From Nocardioides sp. BGMRC 2183 (GTDB lineage: Bacteria; Actinomycetota; Actinomycetes; Propionibacteriales; Nocardioidaceae), in the NCBI GenBank assembly GCA_008123405.1, contig VSSA01000003.1, positions 62,001 to 126,000 on the forward strand: a stretch of DNA of 64,000 nucleotides, read 5' to 3'. Below are positions 33,445-44,100 of the stretch, one piece after another; the first letter of the stretch is position 1, and every line of letters begins with the position of its first letter. The notes under the pieces were generated by a model that was not told the DNA's origin, did not search any database, and saw only the letters and a program-made list of their open reading frames with translations. A program made the translations under genes and the position numbers.

Positions 33445-33726
33445 TCAGCGGTGCCCGGCGAGCTGCGCGTCCCGCGCGGACTCCAGCACCTTCCGCCAGG
33501 AGGCGTTCGGGCGACGACGGATCAGCGCCCGTCGCTCCCGCTCGGTCATCCCGCCCCAGACGCCCCACTCGATCTGGTTGTCCAGCGCCTCGGCGAGGCA
33601 CTCGGTGCGCACCGGGCATCCGGCGCAGACCTGCTTGGCCTTGTTCTGCTCGGCCCCCCGCACGAACAGCTGGTCCGGCTTCTCGTCCCGGCACGCGGCG
33701 CGCGGCGCCCAATCCTCAACCCACAT
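33445..33726 (-). CDS. whiB4: WhiB-family iron-sulphur regulator (WhiB4-like)
   Basis: Small regulator of 93 residues. Four cysteines in the Wbl pattern (one at residue 12, then VCAGCPVRTEC) ligate a 4Fe-4S cluster. The GVWGGMTERERRAL segment is the family G[VI]WGG turn, and a basic Arg-rich tail follows. Its position between the ArsA-type ATPases and ponA2 matches whiB4 (Rv3681c), a redox sensor in mycobacteria. ATG 33726 begins MWVEDWAPRAAC; the long upstream in-frame extension is not credible. It is divergent from the ponA2-like gene across 235 bases. Confidence 0.9.
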   Translation of the reverse strand: MWVEDWAPRAACRDEKPDQLFVRGAEQNKAKQVCAGCPVRTECLAEALDNQIEWGVWGGMTERERRALIRRRPNASWRKVLESARDAQLAGHR

Positions 33727-33961
33727 GGCTTGTCCCTTGTCCCGGAACTCGGGCGACGCCCCCACAGCGCCTGCTTCCCTGCTCCGTGGCCATGACGTTA
33801 GGCGAGCCGGCACCCGCTCGGCAGGCTTCGTTGGCCCGCACCTGAGTAGTCCCGAATGACTAGACGGCGCCGCTGAAAGGTCGACTCGCCCGCCTGCGAT
33901 GCAGGCCACAAGGGACTTCGTGAACTCGGGAATGCACCCACCGTTCACGTACTCTGAGCGC

Positions 33962-36313
33962 ATGCCCAGCTCCAGGTTCGACGCGCTGCCCGCCCGCAAG
34001 GTGGCCTCCCACCTCGGCGTGATGCTGGCCGTCGCCGCCGTGCTCGGCGTGGTCGTCTCCGGCCTCGCGATCCCGTTCGCCGGCGTCGTCGGCTTCACCG
34101 CCCGCAACGTGGCCGAGTCGATGGACGAGCTGCCCCAGGAGCTGGAGACCGAGCGGCTCCCGCAGCGCACTGAGATCCAGGACGGCGCGGGCAACACCAT
34201 CGCCACGCTCTATGACCAGAACCGGGTCAACGTGGACCTGCGGCAGACCTCCCGGATCATGGTCAAGGCGATCGTGGCGATCGAGGACTATCGGTTCTAC
34301 CAGCACGGCGCACTGGACCTGAAGGGCACGCTGCGCGCGTTCTTCACCAACCAGGCCTCCAACGAGGTGGCGCAGGGCGGCTCCTCGATCACCCAGCAGC
34401 TGGTCAAGCAGACGCTGATCAACAACGCCGGCGGCGACAAGGAGAAGATCGCCGAGGCCACCGACGACTCCTACGCCCGCAAGATCCGCGAGCTGCGCTA
34501 CGCGATCGCGTTGGAGAAGCGGCACAGCAAGGACTGGATCCTCGAGCAGTACCTCAACACCGTCTACTTCGGCGACGGCGCCTACGGCATCCAGGCCGCC
34601 GCCCAGCACTTCTTCAGCGTCAACGCCAAGGACCTGAACCTGAAGCAGTCGGCGCTGCTGGCCGGTCTGGTGCGCAGCCCCGAGGGCTTGGACCCGATCG
34701 ACAATCCCGATGCCGCACTCGAACGGCGCAACGTCGTACTGAACCGGATGGCGGAGCTCGGCGTCATCACGGAGAAGAAGGCCAAGAAGCTGGGCGAGCA
34801 GGGCCTGGGCCTGAAGACGCAGGACAAGCCGCGCGGCTGCGTGAACTCCAACGCGCAGTTCTTCTGTGAGTACGTCGTGCGCTACCTGCTGGAAGACCCG
34901 GCGCTGGGCCGCACCCGTGCGGAGCGCGAGGACCTGATCCTCAACGGCGGCCTGACCATCAAGACCACCATCGACACCCGGATGCAGTCCGCCGCGCAGA
35001 CCTCGGTCGACGACGCGGTCCTCAAGACCGACCAGGCCGTCGGGGCGCTCGCCCTCGTCGAGCCCCGCACTGGCGAGGTCAAGGCGCTGGCCCAGTCCAA
35101 GCCGATGGGCAACGCCGCCGGCGAGACCTTCCTGAACTTCACCGTCCCCGAGAAGTACGGCGACGCCAACGGTTTCCAGCCCGGCTCGACCTTCAAGGCG
35201 TTCGTGCTGGCCGCGGCGATCAAGCAGGACATCCCGCTGAGCCGGACCTTCCCGGCGCCGAACCCGATCACCGTCAACGAGGGCGACTTCCAGACCTGTG
35301 ACGGCCCCTACCAGAGCTCCGGCATCTGGTCCCCGGGCAACTCGACCTCCTCCTCCTCGAACCCGAACCTCTACGAGGGCACCCAGAACTCGGTCAACAC
35401 CTTCTTCGTCAACCTGGAGAAGGAGACCGGGATCTGCGAACCGTGGCGGCTGGCCAACCAGATGGGCTTCGACCTCAGCAAGCAGTGGCAGATCCCGTCG
35501 TTCACGCTCGGTGTCGCCGACGCCAGCCCGCTGGAGATGGCCGAGGCCTACGCGACCTTCGCCGGCCGCGGTCTGCACTGCGACTCCCGGCCCGTGACCA
35601 GCATCGAGGACGCCAACGGCACCGTGCTCAAGGAGTACCAACCGAAGTGCAACCAGGTCCTCTCCGGGCCGGTCGCCGACGCGGTCAACGACGTGCTCCG
35701 CGGTGTGGTTGCTCCCGGCGGCTTCGGCGAGGCGCTGCAGCCGGGCATCCCCGCCGCCGGCAAGACCGGCACCACCAACGACAACAAGTCGGTCTGGTTC
35801 GCGGGCTACACGCCCAACCTGGCCGGTGCCTCGGTGGTCGCCGGCACCAACTCCGCCGGACAGCCGATCTCGCTGGACGGCGTGACCATCCACGGGTACT
35901 ACCGATCCACCTCCGGCTCGACCACCGCCGGCCCGATCTGGGGCAACACGTTCAAGGCGATCGCGCAGTATCTGCCCGGCGACGACTTCACCGCACCCTC
36001 GGCGACCGACATCCAGGGCGTGTTGACCACCGTGCCCGACGTCAGCGGTGAGTCGATCGACAACGCCACCGCCGAGCTCGAGGCCGCCGGTTTCTCGGTC
36101 AGCAACGGCGGATACGTCGACTCCAGCTACTCCCGCGGCACCGTCGCCTACACCTCACCCGGCGGCGGAGCCCAGCTCGGCTCGGGCGACACCGTCGTGC
36201 TCTACATCTCCGACGGCACGCCGCCGAAGCCGCCCAAGAAGAACAAGAACAACGGCGGGAACAACGGCGGCAACAACGGCAACCGGGGTGGGCGCCGCGG
36301 CGGACGCGGCTGA
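33962..36313 (+). CDS. ponA2: bifunctional class A penicillin-binding protein (PonA2-like)
   Basis: Peptidoglycan glycosyltransferase/transpeptidase of 783 residues. One N-terminal membrane helix (about 15-40) is followed by the GT51 domain (AIEDYRFYQHGALD with catalytic Glu, GGSSITQQLVKQ). The transpeptidase has SxxK in PGSTFKAF, SVN in NSVNTFF and KTG in AGKTGTTND. A single PASTA domain (about 690-755) precedes a Lys/Asn/Gly-rich, then Arg/Gly-rich tail. PASTA plus position beside whiB4 match mycobacterial PonA2. ATG 33962 is used because the upstream extension lies in the whiB/ponA2 promoter gap. Confidence 0.95.
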   Translation: MPSSRFDALPARKVASHLGVMLAVAAVLGVVVSGLAIPFAGVVGFTARNVAESMDELPQELETERLPQRTEIQDGAGNTIATLYDQNRVNVDLRQTSRIMVKAIVAIEDYRFYQHGALDLKGTLRAFFTNQASNEVAQGGSSITQQLVKQTLINNAGGDKEKIAEATDDSYARKIRELRYAIALEKRHSKDWILEQYLNTVYFGDGAYGIQAAAQHFFSVNAKDLNLKQSALLAGLVRSPEGLDPIDNPDAALERRNVVLNRMAELGVITEKKAKKLGEQGLGLKTQDKPRGCVNSNAQFFCEYVVRYLLEDPALGRTRAEREDLILNGGLTIKTTIDTRMQSAAQTSVDDAVLKTDQAVGALALVEPRTGEVKALAQSKPMGNAAGETFLNFTVPEKYGDANGFQPGSTFKAFVLAAAIKQDIPLSRTFPAPNPITVNEGDFQTCDGPYQSSGIWSPGNSTSSSSNPNLYEGTQNSVNTFFVNLEKETGICEPWRLANQMGFDLSKQWQIPSFTLGVADASPLEMAEAYATFAGRGLHCDSRPVTSIEDANGTVLKEYQPKCNQVLSGPVADAVNDVLRGVVAPGGFGEALQPGIPAAGKTGTTNDNKSVWFAGYTPNLAGASVVAGTNSAGQPISLDGVTIHGYYRSTSGSTTAGPIWGNTFKAIAQYLPGDDFTAPSATDIQGVLTTVPDVSGESIDNATAELEAAGFSVSNGGYVDSSYSRGTVAYTSPGGGAQLGSGDTVVLYISDGTPPKPPKKNKNNGGNNGGNNGNRGGRRGGRG

Positions 36314-36344
36314 CCCGCCCCCGCCGGGGTCAGCCGGGTCAAGC

Positions 36345-36803
36345 TCAGCCGAGCTGGCGACGTACCTCTGCGGCGACGGCGGCGCCGTCGGCCTTGCCCT
36401 TGACCTGCGGCTGCACCACACCCATCACCTTGCCCATCGCCTTCGGCCCCTCGCCGGCGACGCCGAGCTTCTCGACGGCGTCGGAGACGATGCCGGCGAT
36501 CTCCTCCGGGCTGAGCTGAGCAGGGAGATACTCGGTGATCACTGCGGCCTCGGCACGCTCCTTGGCGGCACTCTCGGCGCGACCGCCCTCCTCAAACGCG
36601 ACGGCGGCCTCCCGGCGCTTCTTCGCCTCAGTGGAGAGCACCCCGATGATCTCCTCGTCGGTGAGCTCCTTGGCCACCGCACCGGCCACCTCGGCGTTGG
36701 TGATCGCGCTCAGCACCATGCGTAGCGTGGAGGAGCGAACCTCCTCACGCGCCTTCATCGCGGTGGTCAGGTCGGTACGGATGCGGGCCTTGAGGGTGCT
36801 CAT
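36345..36803 (-). CDS. GatB/YqeY domain protein
   Basis: Protein of 152 residues of the YqeY family, related to the tail domain of GatB amidotransferase. Typical stretches are LKARIRTDLTTAMKAREEVRSSTLRM, ELTDEEIIGVLSTEAKKRRE and the C-terminal GPKAMGKVMGVVQPQVKGKADG. A role in tRNA-dependent amidation is suspected for the family but not shown. ATG 36803 is the first codon giving the conserved MSTLKARI start. It is convergent with ponA2 and divergent from the metallophosphoesterase with only 36 bases between starts. Confidence 0.9.
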   Translation of the reverse strand: MSTLKARIRTDLTTAMKAREEVRSSTLRMVLSAITNAEVAGAVAKELTDEEIIGVLSTEAKKRREAAVAFEEGGRAESAAKERAEAAVITEYLPAQLSPEEIAGIVSDAVEKLGVAGEGPKAMGKVMGVVQPQVKGKADGAAVAAEVRRQLG

Positions 36804-36839
36804 GCGCACGATTCTGCCGCGATGTGCCAGCCTTGCCGA

Positions 36840-37772
36840 ATGGGTATCCCTGCCGGCACCGTCCGATCTCTCAGCGCACTCGGGGCGTTGAGCATCGGAG
36901 CCGGTCTGGCGGCCGCCGGCTACGGCTTCGCGGAGACCCGTCGGTTCCGGTTGCGCCGCCACGACCTGCGGGTGCTGCCGGCGGGCATGCGGCCGGTGCG
37001 GGTGCTGCACCTCAGCGATCTGCACATGACACCCCGTCAGGTGCGCAAGCAGACCTGGGTCCGCGACCTGGCTCGGCTGCAGCCCGACCTCGTGATCGAC
37101 ACCGGCGACAACCTCGCCCACCGACAGGCCGTCCCGGTGGTGCTGGACACGCTCGGCGACCTGCTCGACGTGCCGGGGGTCTTCGTGCACGGCTCCAACG
37201 ACTACTTCGAGCCTCGATTACGCAACCCGGTCGGCTACCTGCTGCCCGACAACGGCAAGCGGCACACCAACGTGCCCCAACTCCCCTGGCGGGACCTGAG
37301 CGCCGGGCTGACCGGTGCCGGATGGGTCGATCTCACCAACCGGCGCGCAGCAGTGACGGTCGGCGAGACCCGGATCGCCTTCGCCGGCGTCGACGACCCG
37401 CACCTGTCCTACGACGACCTCCCTGCCGTCGCGGGGCCCGCCGACCCAGGCGCCGACCTGCGCTTGGCAGTCGCTCATGCGCCGTACCTGCGGGTGCTGG
37501 ACCAGTTCGCCTCCGACGGGTACGACGCCATCGTCGCCGGTCACACCCACGGCGGCCAGGTCTGCCTGCCCGGCGGTCGCGCGCTGGCCACCAACTGCGA
37601 CCTGGCCCCGGCCCGGGCCAAGGGCTTGCACCGGCATCCGGCCGACTCCCGTCCCGGCGACCCGGGGTCGTCATGGCTGCACGTCTCAGCCGGGCTCGGC
37701 ACCAGTCCCTACGCGCCGGTCCGGATCGCCTGCAAGCCCGAGGCCACGCTGCTCACCCTGCTGCCGAGCTGA
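36840..37772 (+). CDS. metallophosphoesterase
   Basis: Calcineurin-like phosphoesterase of 310 residues, corresponding to Rv3683 by position. After a hydrophobic N-terminal helix come the metal motifs in order: LHLSDLHM (DxH), VIDTGDNLAH (GDxx), VHGSNDYF (GNxx with Asn/Asp), and VAGHTHGGQVCLPG (GHxH). The likely membrane or cell-surface substrate is unknown; some family members cleave UDP-diacylglucosamine-type or envelope phosphodiesters. ATG 36840 (MGIPAGTVRSL) is chosen over ATG 36822. Confidence 0.9.
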   Translation: MGIPAGTVRSLSALGALSIGAGLAAAGYGFAETRRFRLRRHDLRVLPAGMRPVRVLHLSDLHMTPRQVRKQTWVRDLARLQPDLVIDTGDNLAHRQAVPVVLDTLGDLLDVPGVFVHGSNDYFEPRLRNPVGYLLPDNGKRHTNVPQLPWRDLSAGLTGAGWVDLTNRRAAVTVGETRIAFAGVDDPHLSYDDLPAVAGPADPGADLRLAVAHAPYLRVLDQFASDGYDAIVAGHTHGGQVCLPGGRALATNCDLAPARAKGLHRHPADSRPGDPGSSWLHVSAGLGTSPYAPVRIACKPEATLLTLLPS

Positions 37773-37892
37773 CGCGGGCCGGCCGCGCTCGCCGCGCGGT
37801 GTCCGGCGGCGGTCCGACGGGGGTGCCGATTCCACACCCGCTGAGGCCCTCCGGTATGCTCGCCGAGGTTTCCAGGTCAGCCTGGGAACCAT

Positions 37893-37966
37893 CGGGCTGT
37901 GGCGCAGCTTGGTAGCGCGCCTCGTTCGGGACGAGGAGGCCGCAGGTTCAAATCCTGTCAGCCCGA
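37893..37966 (+). tRNA. tRNA-Pro (anticodon CGG)
   Basis: The 74-base cloverleaf has acceptor arms CGGGCTG/CAGCCCG, D-arm with AGCTTGGTAGC, anticodon stem CCTCG/CGAGG with loop TTCGGGA (anticodon CGG), and T-arm GGTTCAAATCC. The 3' CCA is not encoded. Upstream TATGCT at 37855-37860 could be the -10 box. A perfect intrinsic terminator follows. Confidence 0.96.
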
Positions 37967-37993
37967 CCGATGTGATGTCGCAGGACATCAGCG

Positions 37994-38030
37994 AGATCCG
38001 AACCCACCACGTGGGTTCGGATCTTTGCAT
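37994..38030 (+). terminator. intrinsic terminator of tRNA-Pro
   Basis: A perfect 14-bp stem (37994-38007 with 38011-38024, AGATCCGAACCCAC arm) with a three-base loop is followed by TTGCATTT. It is the clearest rho-independent terminator in the window. Confidence 0.88.
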
Positions 38031-38054
38031 TTCGCAAGCCCCGTCACAGAGCAG

Positions 38055-38132
38055 GTCTCGACGGGCCCGAAGGTACGACTCGACGGGCCCCAAGGCACAA
38101 GTCAACGGGCCCGAAGGTACAACTCAACGGGC
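38055..38132. repeat. 22-bp tandem repeats (family A, locus 2)
   Basis: Units at 38055-38076, 38077-38098 and 38099-38120 plus half a fourth follow the pattern GACTCGACGGGCCCGAAGGTAC. Period and core (GGGCCCGAAGGTAC) match the array at 16365-16420. It fills the space between the tRNA-Pro terminator and the 3' end of the surface-protein gene. Confidence 0.88.
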
Positions 38133-38134
38133 GG

Positions 38135-38169
38135 GGGTGGGCCGCAGCGCTCAGCACCGCGGCCCACCC
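38135..38169 (-). terminator. hairpin after the surface-protein gene
   Basis: Perfect 11-bp arms GGGTGGGCCGC (38135-38145) and GCGGCCCACCC (38159-38169) around a 13-base loop, 11 bases beyond the LPxTG gene stop. No T-tract. Confidence 0.7.
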
Positions 38170-38179
38170 ACGTCAGCAT

Positions 38180-41100
38180 TCAGCTGGTGCGTCGACTCCG
38201 CAGGACCAGGATCAGTCCGGCGACGAGCGCCAGCAGTCCACCGATCAGTAGCGGGAGCAGGCTGCCGTCTGCGCCGGTCTCGGGCAGGTCGCCGCCGTCA
38301 TCGCCACCGTCGTCGTCGGGGCCGGTGCCCGCCGGCTCGAAGACGTTCTCGACGTCGAGCTTGACCGTGCCGCCGTCCGCTACCGTCACCACACCGACGC
38401 TCGGGTCACCGTCGTTCGGCGTGATCGTGGTGCTGTCCGCACCGCCGTCGTCGGTCTCGGTCAGCGTGCAGGTGGCGCCGGCCGGGAGGTCGACGTACCG
38501 GGTCACCATCGCGCCGGGCTCGAGGGTGCGGGTGGCACCGCCGGGGATGTCGACGTCGGTCGCGGTGCCGTCCACGTCGTAGGTGCAGGCGAGCCGGACA
38601 TCGTACGCGCCGGAGCCGGGCCCGACGACCTCCTTGCGGACCCGGACAGCACCGGTGTCGAAGGTGTTGGTGACCTCGAACTCCATCGGCTCGACAGCCG
38701 GCTCGTCGGTGTTGGGCACCGGCCGCACGGTGAACTCGCTGACCTCGTTGCCGTCGGCGTCGGTGATCACCGAGCTGTTCGCCCCGCCTGTCGCGCTCTC
38801 CTCGATCGTGCAGTTGGAGCCGATCAGGAGCGGGTCGTAGGTCGCCGTGTAGTCGTTGGCCTCCGAGAGCTCCCGGGTCGCACCGCCGGGGGTGTTGAGC
38901 GGCTGCTCGTCCCCGTTGACGTCGGTGTAGGTGCACTCGACAGTGACCTCGAACGGCCCGGCGCCGTACAGGTCGGCACCGGGGCCTTCGATCGCCTTGG
39001 TCACGGTGACCTCACCGGCACCGAACAGGTTCGTCACGACGACCCGCTTGGTCTCCGGCTCGTGATTCTCATCGGCGGAGATCGTCACCTGCTGCGGCGT
39101 CACGATGTGCGCGTTGGCCGCACCGTCGTCGGTCTCCTCCACTGCGCACACGGCACCGGCCGCGATGTTGTCGACCTGGTAGTCCATGACGTCGTTGTCG
39201 ACGTTGTCCTCATCGGGCAGGACGATGTCGTCATCCTCGTAGACCACCGTGCCGTCGGGGTGCGAGGCGTCGGTCAGGGTGCAGGTCACCGAGAAGGTGA
39301 ACGGCCCCTCACTGATCGGGAACTCGCGGACCTGCTCCGGCACGAACTTGCGCAGGTGCAGCGATCCGACGTCATAGGTGTTGGTCACCGAGACCTCCTG
39401 CACCTCGCCGGTGCTGTCCGGCTCGATGACCACGGGCTCCTCGGGTGCGATCACAGTGGTGGCCGCGTCCGCGGTGTCCGTCTCTTCGGTGGTGCATCGG
39501 GCGCCCACCGGCAAGCCGGTGATCGTCCAGGTCTCGCCCTCGGCGATGGTGTGCTCCATCGGGCTCTCGGTGTAGCCGTCACCCACCACGGTGCCCCCAC
39601 CCGAGCGGCACGTGACCGCGACCTCGAACGGGCCGTAGCTGATCGGGTTGCCGTCCTGGTCGACCGCGTCGGTCTCGACGCTCTTGGTGACGGACATGGT
39701 GCCGACCTCGAAGACGTTCGTGGCCGTGACCGTCACCGGCGCGTCGGGGCCACCGTCCTCGATGGTGACCTCCGACGGGTCGACAGTGCTGCTGGTCGCT
39801 CCGCCGTTCAGCGTCTCCTCGATCCCGCACACCGCACCGGTCGGCAGGTTGTCGATCTGCTCGGTGTTCGCGGTCACCGTGCCGTCCTCGGCGACCTCCG
39901 GCGTGATCGTGACCGGGCCGTCATAGACCACAGCGCCGTCCGGGTGGGACGGATCGGTCAGGGTGCAGGTCACCCGGAACCGGAACGGGCCGTTCGCCAG
40001 GTCCGGGTTGTTGCTCAGCGCGTCCCCCGTCGACTCCTTGGTCAGCTCCAGCGAGCCGACCGTGAAGTCGTTGGTCACCGTCACGACCTGGGTCGGGTCG
40101 GTGTTGGCGTCGATGGTGATCGGGTCGGCCGGATCGATGCTGTTGCTCGCCGCCCCGGCGTCATCGGTCTCCTCGGTGACACACTCCGCGCCGATCGGCA
40201 ACCCGTCGATCTGCCAGGTCTCCCCGTCGGCGATGGTGTTGACCATCGGGCTGGCGGTGAAGCCGTCCCCCCAGACCTCGATCCCGCGATAGGTGCAGGT
40301 GACGGTCATCTCGTAGGGGCCGTCGTAGGAGATCGAGTTGCCGTCCTGGTCCACGGCGCCACCGTTGTCGACCGCCTTCGTGACGGCCATGCCGCCGGTG
40401 TTGAAGGTGTTGGTCGCGGTGACCTCGGCGGTGGTGCCGTCTCCGACGGTGATCTGCTCCGGGTCGACGTTCGAGGTGGTGGCGCCACCGTTGTCGGTCT
40501 CGCTGATGTCACAGACGGCACCAGTCGGCAGATTGTCGATCTGGTAGTCCATGTCGTCGTTGTCGACGTTGTCGTCGGCCGGCAACGTGATCTCGCCGTC
40601 GTAGACGACCTCGCCCTCGGGACGGGTGGCGTCGGTGAGGGTGCAGGAGACGGTGAAGACGAACGGACCGTCAGCCAGCGACGGGTCGTTCTCCAGGGCC
40701 GGGCCCTCGACCTCCTTGAGGAGGTGCAGCGAGCCGTCGTTGAAGACGTTCTCCACGTCGACCTGGACCGGCTCCTCGCCGTCCTCGAGCCCGGCGATCT
40801 CCACCGGCTGCTCGGGCGTGATGTTGACCGCGGCCGCGTCGGCGTCGTCGGGCTCGGTCACGGTGCACTCCGCACCCGTCGGGAGACCGGTGAAGGTGAC
40901 GGTGTCGCCGTCCTCGATGGTGGCTTCCATCGGGTTGCCCTCGTCGTAGCCCTCGGCCCAGACCTCGCTGCCGAGGTAGGTGCAGCTGACCGCGACCTGG
41001 AACGGACCGTAGGTGAGCGGGTTGCCGTCGACGTCGACCGCCTCGGAGGTGACGGCCTTGGTGACCGACAGGTCGCCCAGGGTGAAGACGTTCTCGACGT

Positions 41101-44100
41101 CGATCAGCACGCTCTCGTCCGGCTCGGTGCCGTCGACGACCACCGTGTTGATGGTCTGGTCGGCCTGCCCTTGGTCGGTCTCGGTGGCGGTGCACTCCGC
41201 GCCCCACGGCAGTCCGTCGACGACGACCGGGTCGGCGCCCGGCGTCAGGGTGACCTCGTCGATGTTGCCGACGTCGTCGCCGTCGGGATCGATGGTGCAG
41301 GTGGGCTGCACGGTGAACGAATCCGGCGCGTACGCCGCGCCCTCGCCGCTCACCGTCTTCTGCAGCTGGATCGGACCGGTCGGATAGGTGATGCCGACCT
41401 TGCGTCCCTCCGAAGCCAGGATCTGGGCGCGGGTGCCGTTGTCGTTGGAGACACCACCGGTGGCGACGGTGTTCCAGGCGACCGGGAAGCTGCTGTCGGA
41501 CCGGTCGCTGGGGGTGGTCGTGGTCTTGGCCTGCAACGTGACCGAGTCGCCGGGCTGGAACAGCTCGCCCTCGGGGAAGTCCAGTTGCACCTTGAGGGCT
41601 GCCACGATCGTGGGATCCACGCTGGCGTCGTACGGCAGCCAGGCCCCGTCGGGGCAGGTGCCCGGCGGGTTCTCGATCTCCGCCGTGCACGGGTCGTGCG
41701 TCGGCGAGTAGAACGCCTGCTGTTCGATGTCGGCGATCGGCGTGCCGGTCGAGTCGACCAGCTCCAGCTCGTTGGCGAAGGTGGGTGTCCACTCGGAGTC
41801 CCGCGGCAGATCCACGATCACGCCGGTGTCGCCGGTGTGCGGCAGGTCGTCGATCGAGATCAACTCGTCGATCGGCAGGGTGCCGGAGTTGGTGATGGTG
41901 AACCGCCAGGTCTCGGTGTCACCGGGGTAGGTGACCGGGACGCACGGCGCGCGGTAGAAGCCGTCCGCGTCGGCGGCGGTGTCACAGTAGTCGTCCGGAA
42001 GGTCGCTGCCCTCGGGCAGGAGGCTGCGGTCGAGCCAGACCTCCGGGATGCCCTCCTCCTCGACGGGCACGTCGGCCTGGACCTTCTTGACGGTGCTCAG
42101 CGCGGCGACGCGCACGGGCGAGACGGAGGTGTCGTCCCAGCACTCGCCGGTCTCCTCGTCGTAGTTCGGCGCGCAGTTGGCGGGGTCGAACGGCTCGTCG
42201 GCAATCACCGTGTCGGTGTTGGTCACCACGTCGTCGGGGGTCAGACCCGGGCGGAGCATCAGCTCGATGGTGATGGTGTAGGTCTGCCCGGGCTCCAGCA
42301 CGGTGCCCTCGGGCATCGCGAACGTGATCGTGTCCCCGTCCTCGGTGATCTCGATCGGCGGCGACGTCGTCGGCAGCGGGTCGCCGTTCGGCGGCGCCGG
42401 CGCGTCCCCGGTCAGTTCGAAGCTGTACGGCGTGGAGCCGGGCGCGGCGTCCGGGTCGAAGATCAGCTGGTTGCCCTCGGCGTCCGAGGGCAGCACGTCG
42501 GTGAAGACCGGGTTGGTCAACGGCGACTCACCGGTGTTGGTGTAGGTCAGCGTGAACGGGATGACCGCGCCCGGCTGGACCTGACCGGCGGGGGTCTTGT
42601 CGACCTCGACGCCCACGGTGAGGTGCTCGTGGGTGTAATTGTCCTGGGCGGAGGCGTCCGCCTCGAGTCGGGTGTCGGTCCCGACGAGCACGGAGGTGCC
42701 GTGCGCGTCGACCGTGTCGACGAAGACGCCGGCGCTCTCCTCACCGGGGGCGACCTCCTGGTCGGACCGGGTGGTCGGCACCGGGCCGCCGGTGCGCAGC
42801 TCCTCGCGGCGCTCGACCTGGAACGGGATCTGGATGTTCGGGTGGACCGGGTTGGCCCAGCCGTCCTCGCTACCGGCCATGAAGCTGAACCGGAGGCCGT
42901 GGATGTCGCCGGCCGGCGCGCTGTCGATGAACTCGCGTGCCTGGTCCAGGGTCAGGTCGCCGTCCTCGAACGGCGGTCCGCCGCCCGGGATCTCCTGACA
43001 GGTCCAGTCGCCGCCGACACCACCCTCGTCACCGGCCAGGCCGGTCTCCACGTTGGCCGCGGTGAAGTCGCCACCGGTGAGGTAGCAGGCTTGGACGTGC
43101 TCGACCGGTGTGGGAAGCGACCACGACGGATCCATCTGGACGAAGTCCATCGCGTTCCAGAAGGTCGGGTCGTCGTCCTCGATCTCATCGATGTAGGGCC
43201 GGGTCGGGCCGGTGTTCTGCATCCCGATCGTCACCGTGACCGGGGAGTAGTCACCCTCCTTCTGGGCGGCGGGCTCGATCGACTTGTTGGCGTTGATGCC
43301 GAAGTCGGCGTCCTGCAGTTCGATCGGCGCGGTGCCCTGGTCGCAGGCGCGGCGATCGCCCGGCTCCGGCGGGCACGGCTGGAGCGCGTCGACGTCGGCG
43401 ACGACGCCCTCGGCGGTGTTGACGATCGGACTGTCGTCGACGGTGATCGGCGCGCCGGTGTCGCGGTGGGTTGCCCGCAGCCGCAGGTCCAGGCTGAGCA
43501 CACCCTGCGCCGTGGTCACGATCCGGCCGTCGAAGAGCACCTGCACGCTCGCGACCTCGGTGTCGCCCGCCGGTGACGGGGCGCACGGCATGGTCTGCGG
43601 GGTCAGGTCCAGGGCCTCGGCCGGGGTGTAGGTGTTGACCGCGCCGTCGACGCAGGTGATCGTAACGGTCGTGTCGGTCGCGCCCTCAGGCACCGTGATC
43701 GCGGCGAAGTTGTTGAGGTTGAAGTAGTCGAACGGGTCCTGGGCACCGGTGGAGCCGGGCGCCGGATCGGTGATCTGGAGCTGGTCGACCATCGCCGGGG
43801 TGGTGTTGGTCGTGGTGACCGTCATCTGGCTGAGGGGATACTCGGTCGCCGGCGTGCCCTGTGCGGGGACACCGAGGGGGCCGCCCTCCCAGGTCTTGTC
43901 GGTGGTGGTGGTGATCGGGACGTTCGTGATCACCACGTCGTCGAAGTCCTGGTCCGTGACCGGGTCGCCGTCGGCCGGGAAGCCGGTCGCGCGGGCGGTG
44001 TTGCGGACCACTCCGGCGTCGGTGAGGTTGTAGACGTCGACGGCAAGCACCGGCGTCTGGTCCGAGCGCTTCTCGTCGCGGATCTGCCAGGTCAGGGTGA

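Noticed and set aside
39062-43576. 1504-codon open frame on the plus strand opposite the surface-protein gene
   Set aside because: It mirrors the strong third-position GC bias of the real gene. Its translation is a His/Arg/Val/Gly-rich mixture without domains, while the minus frame has signal peptide, modules and LPETG. The 795-codon frame at 44501-46888 is rejected for the same reason.
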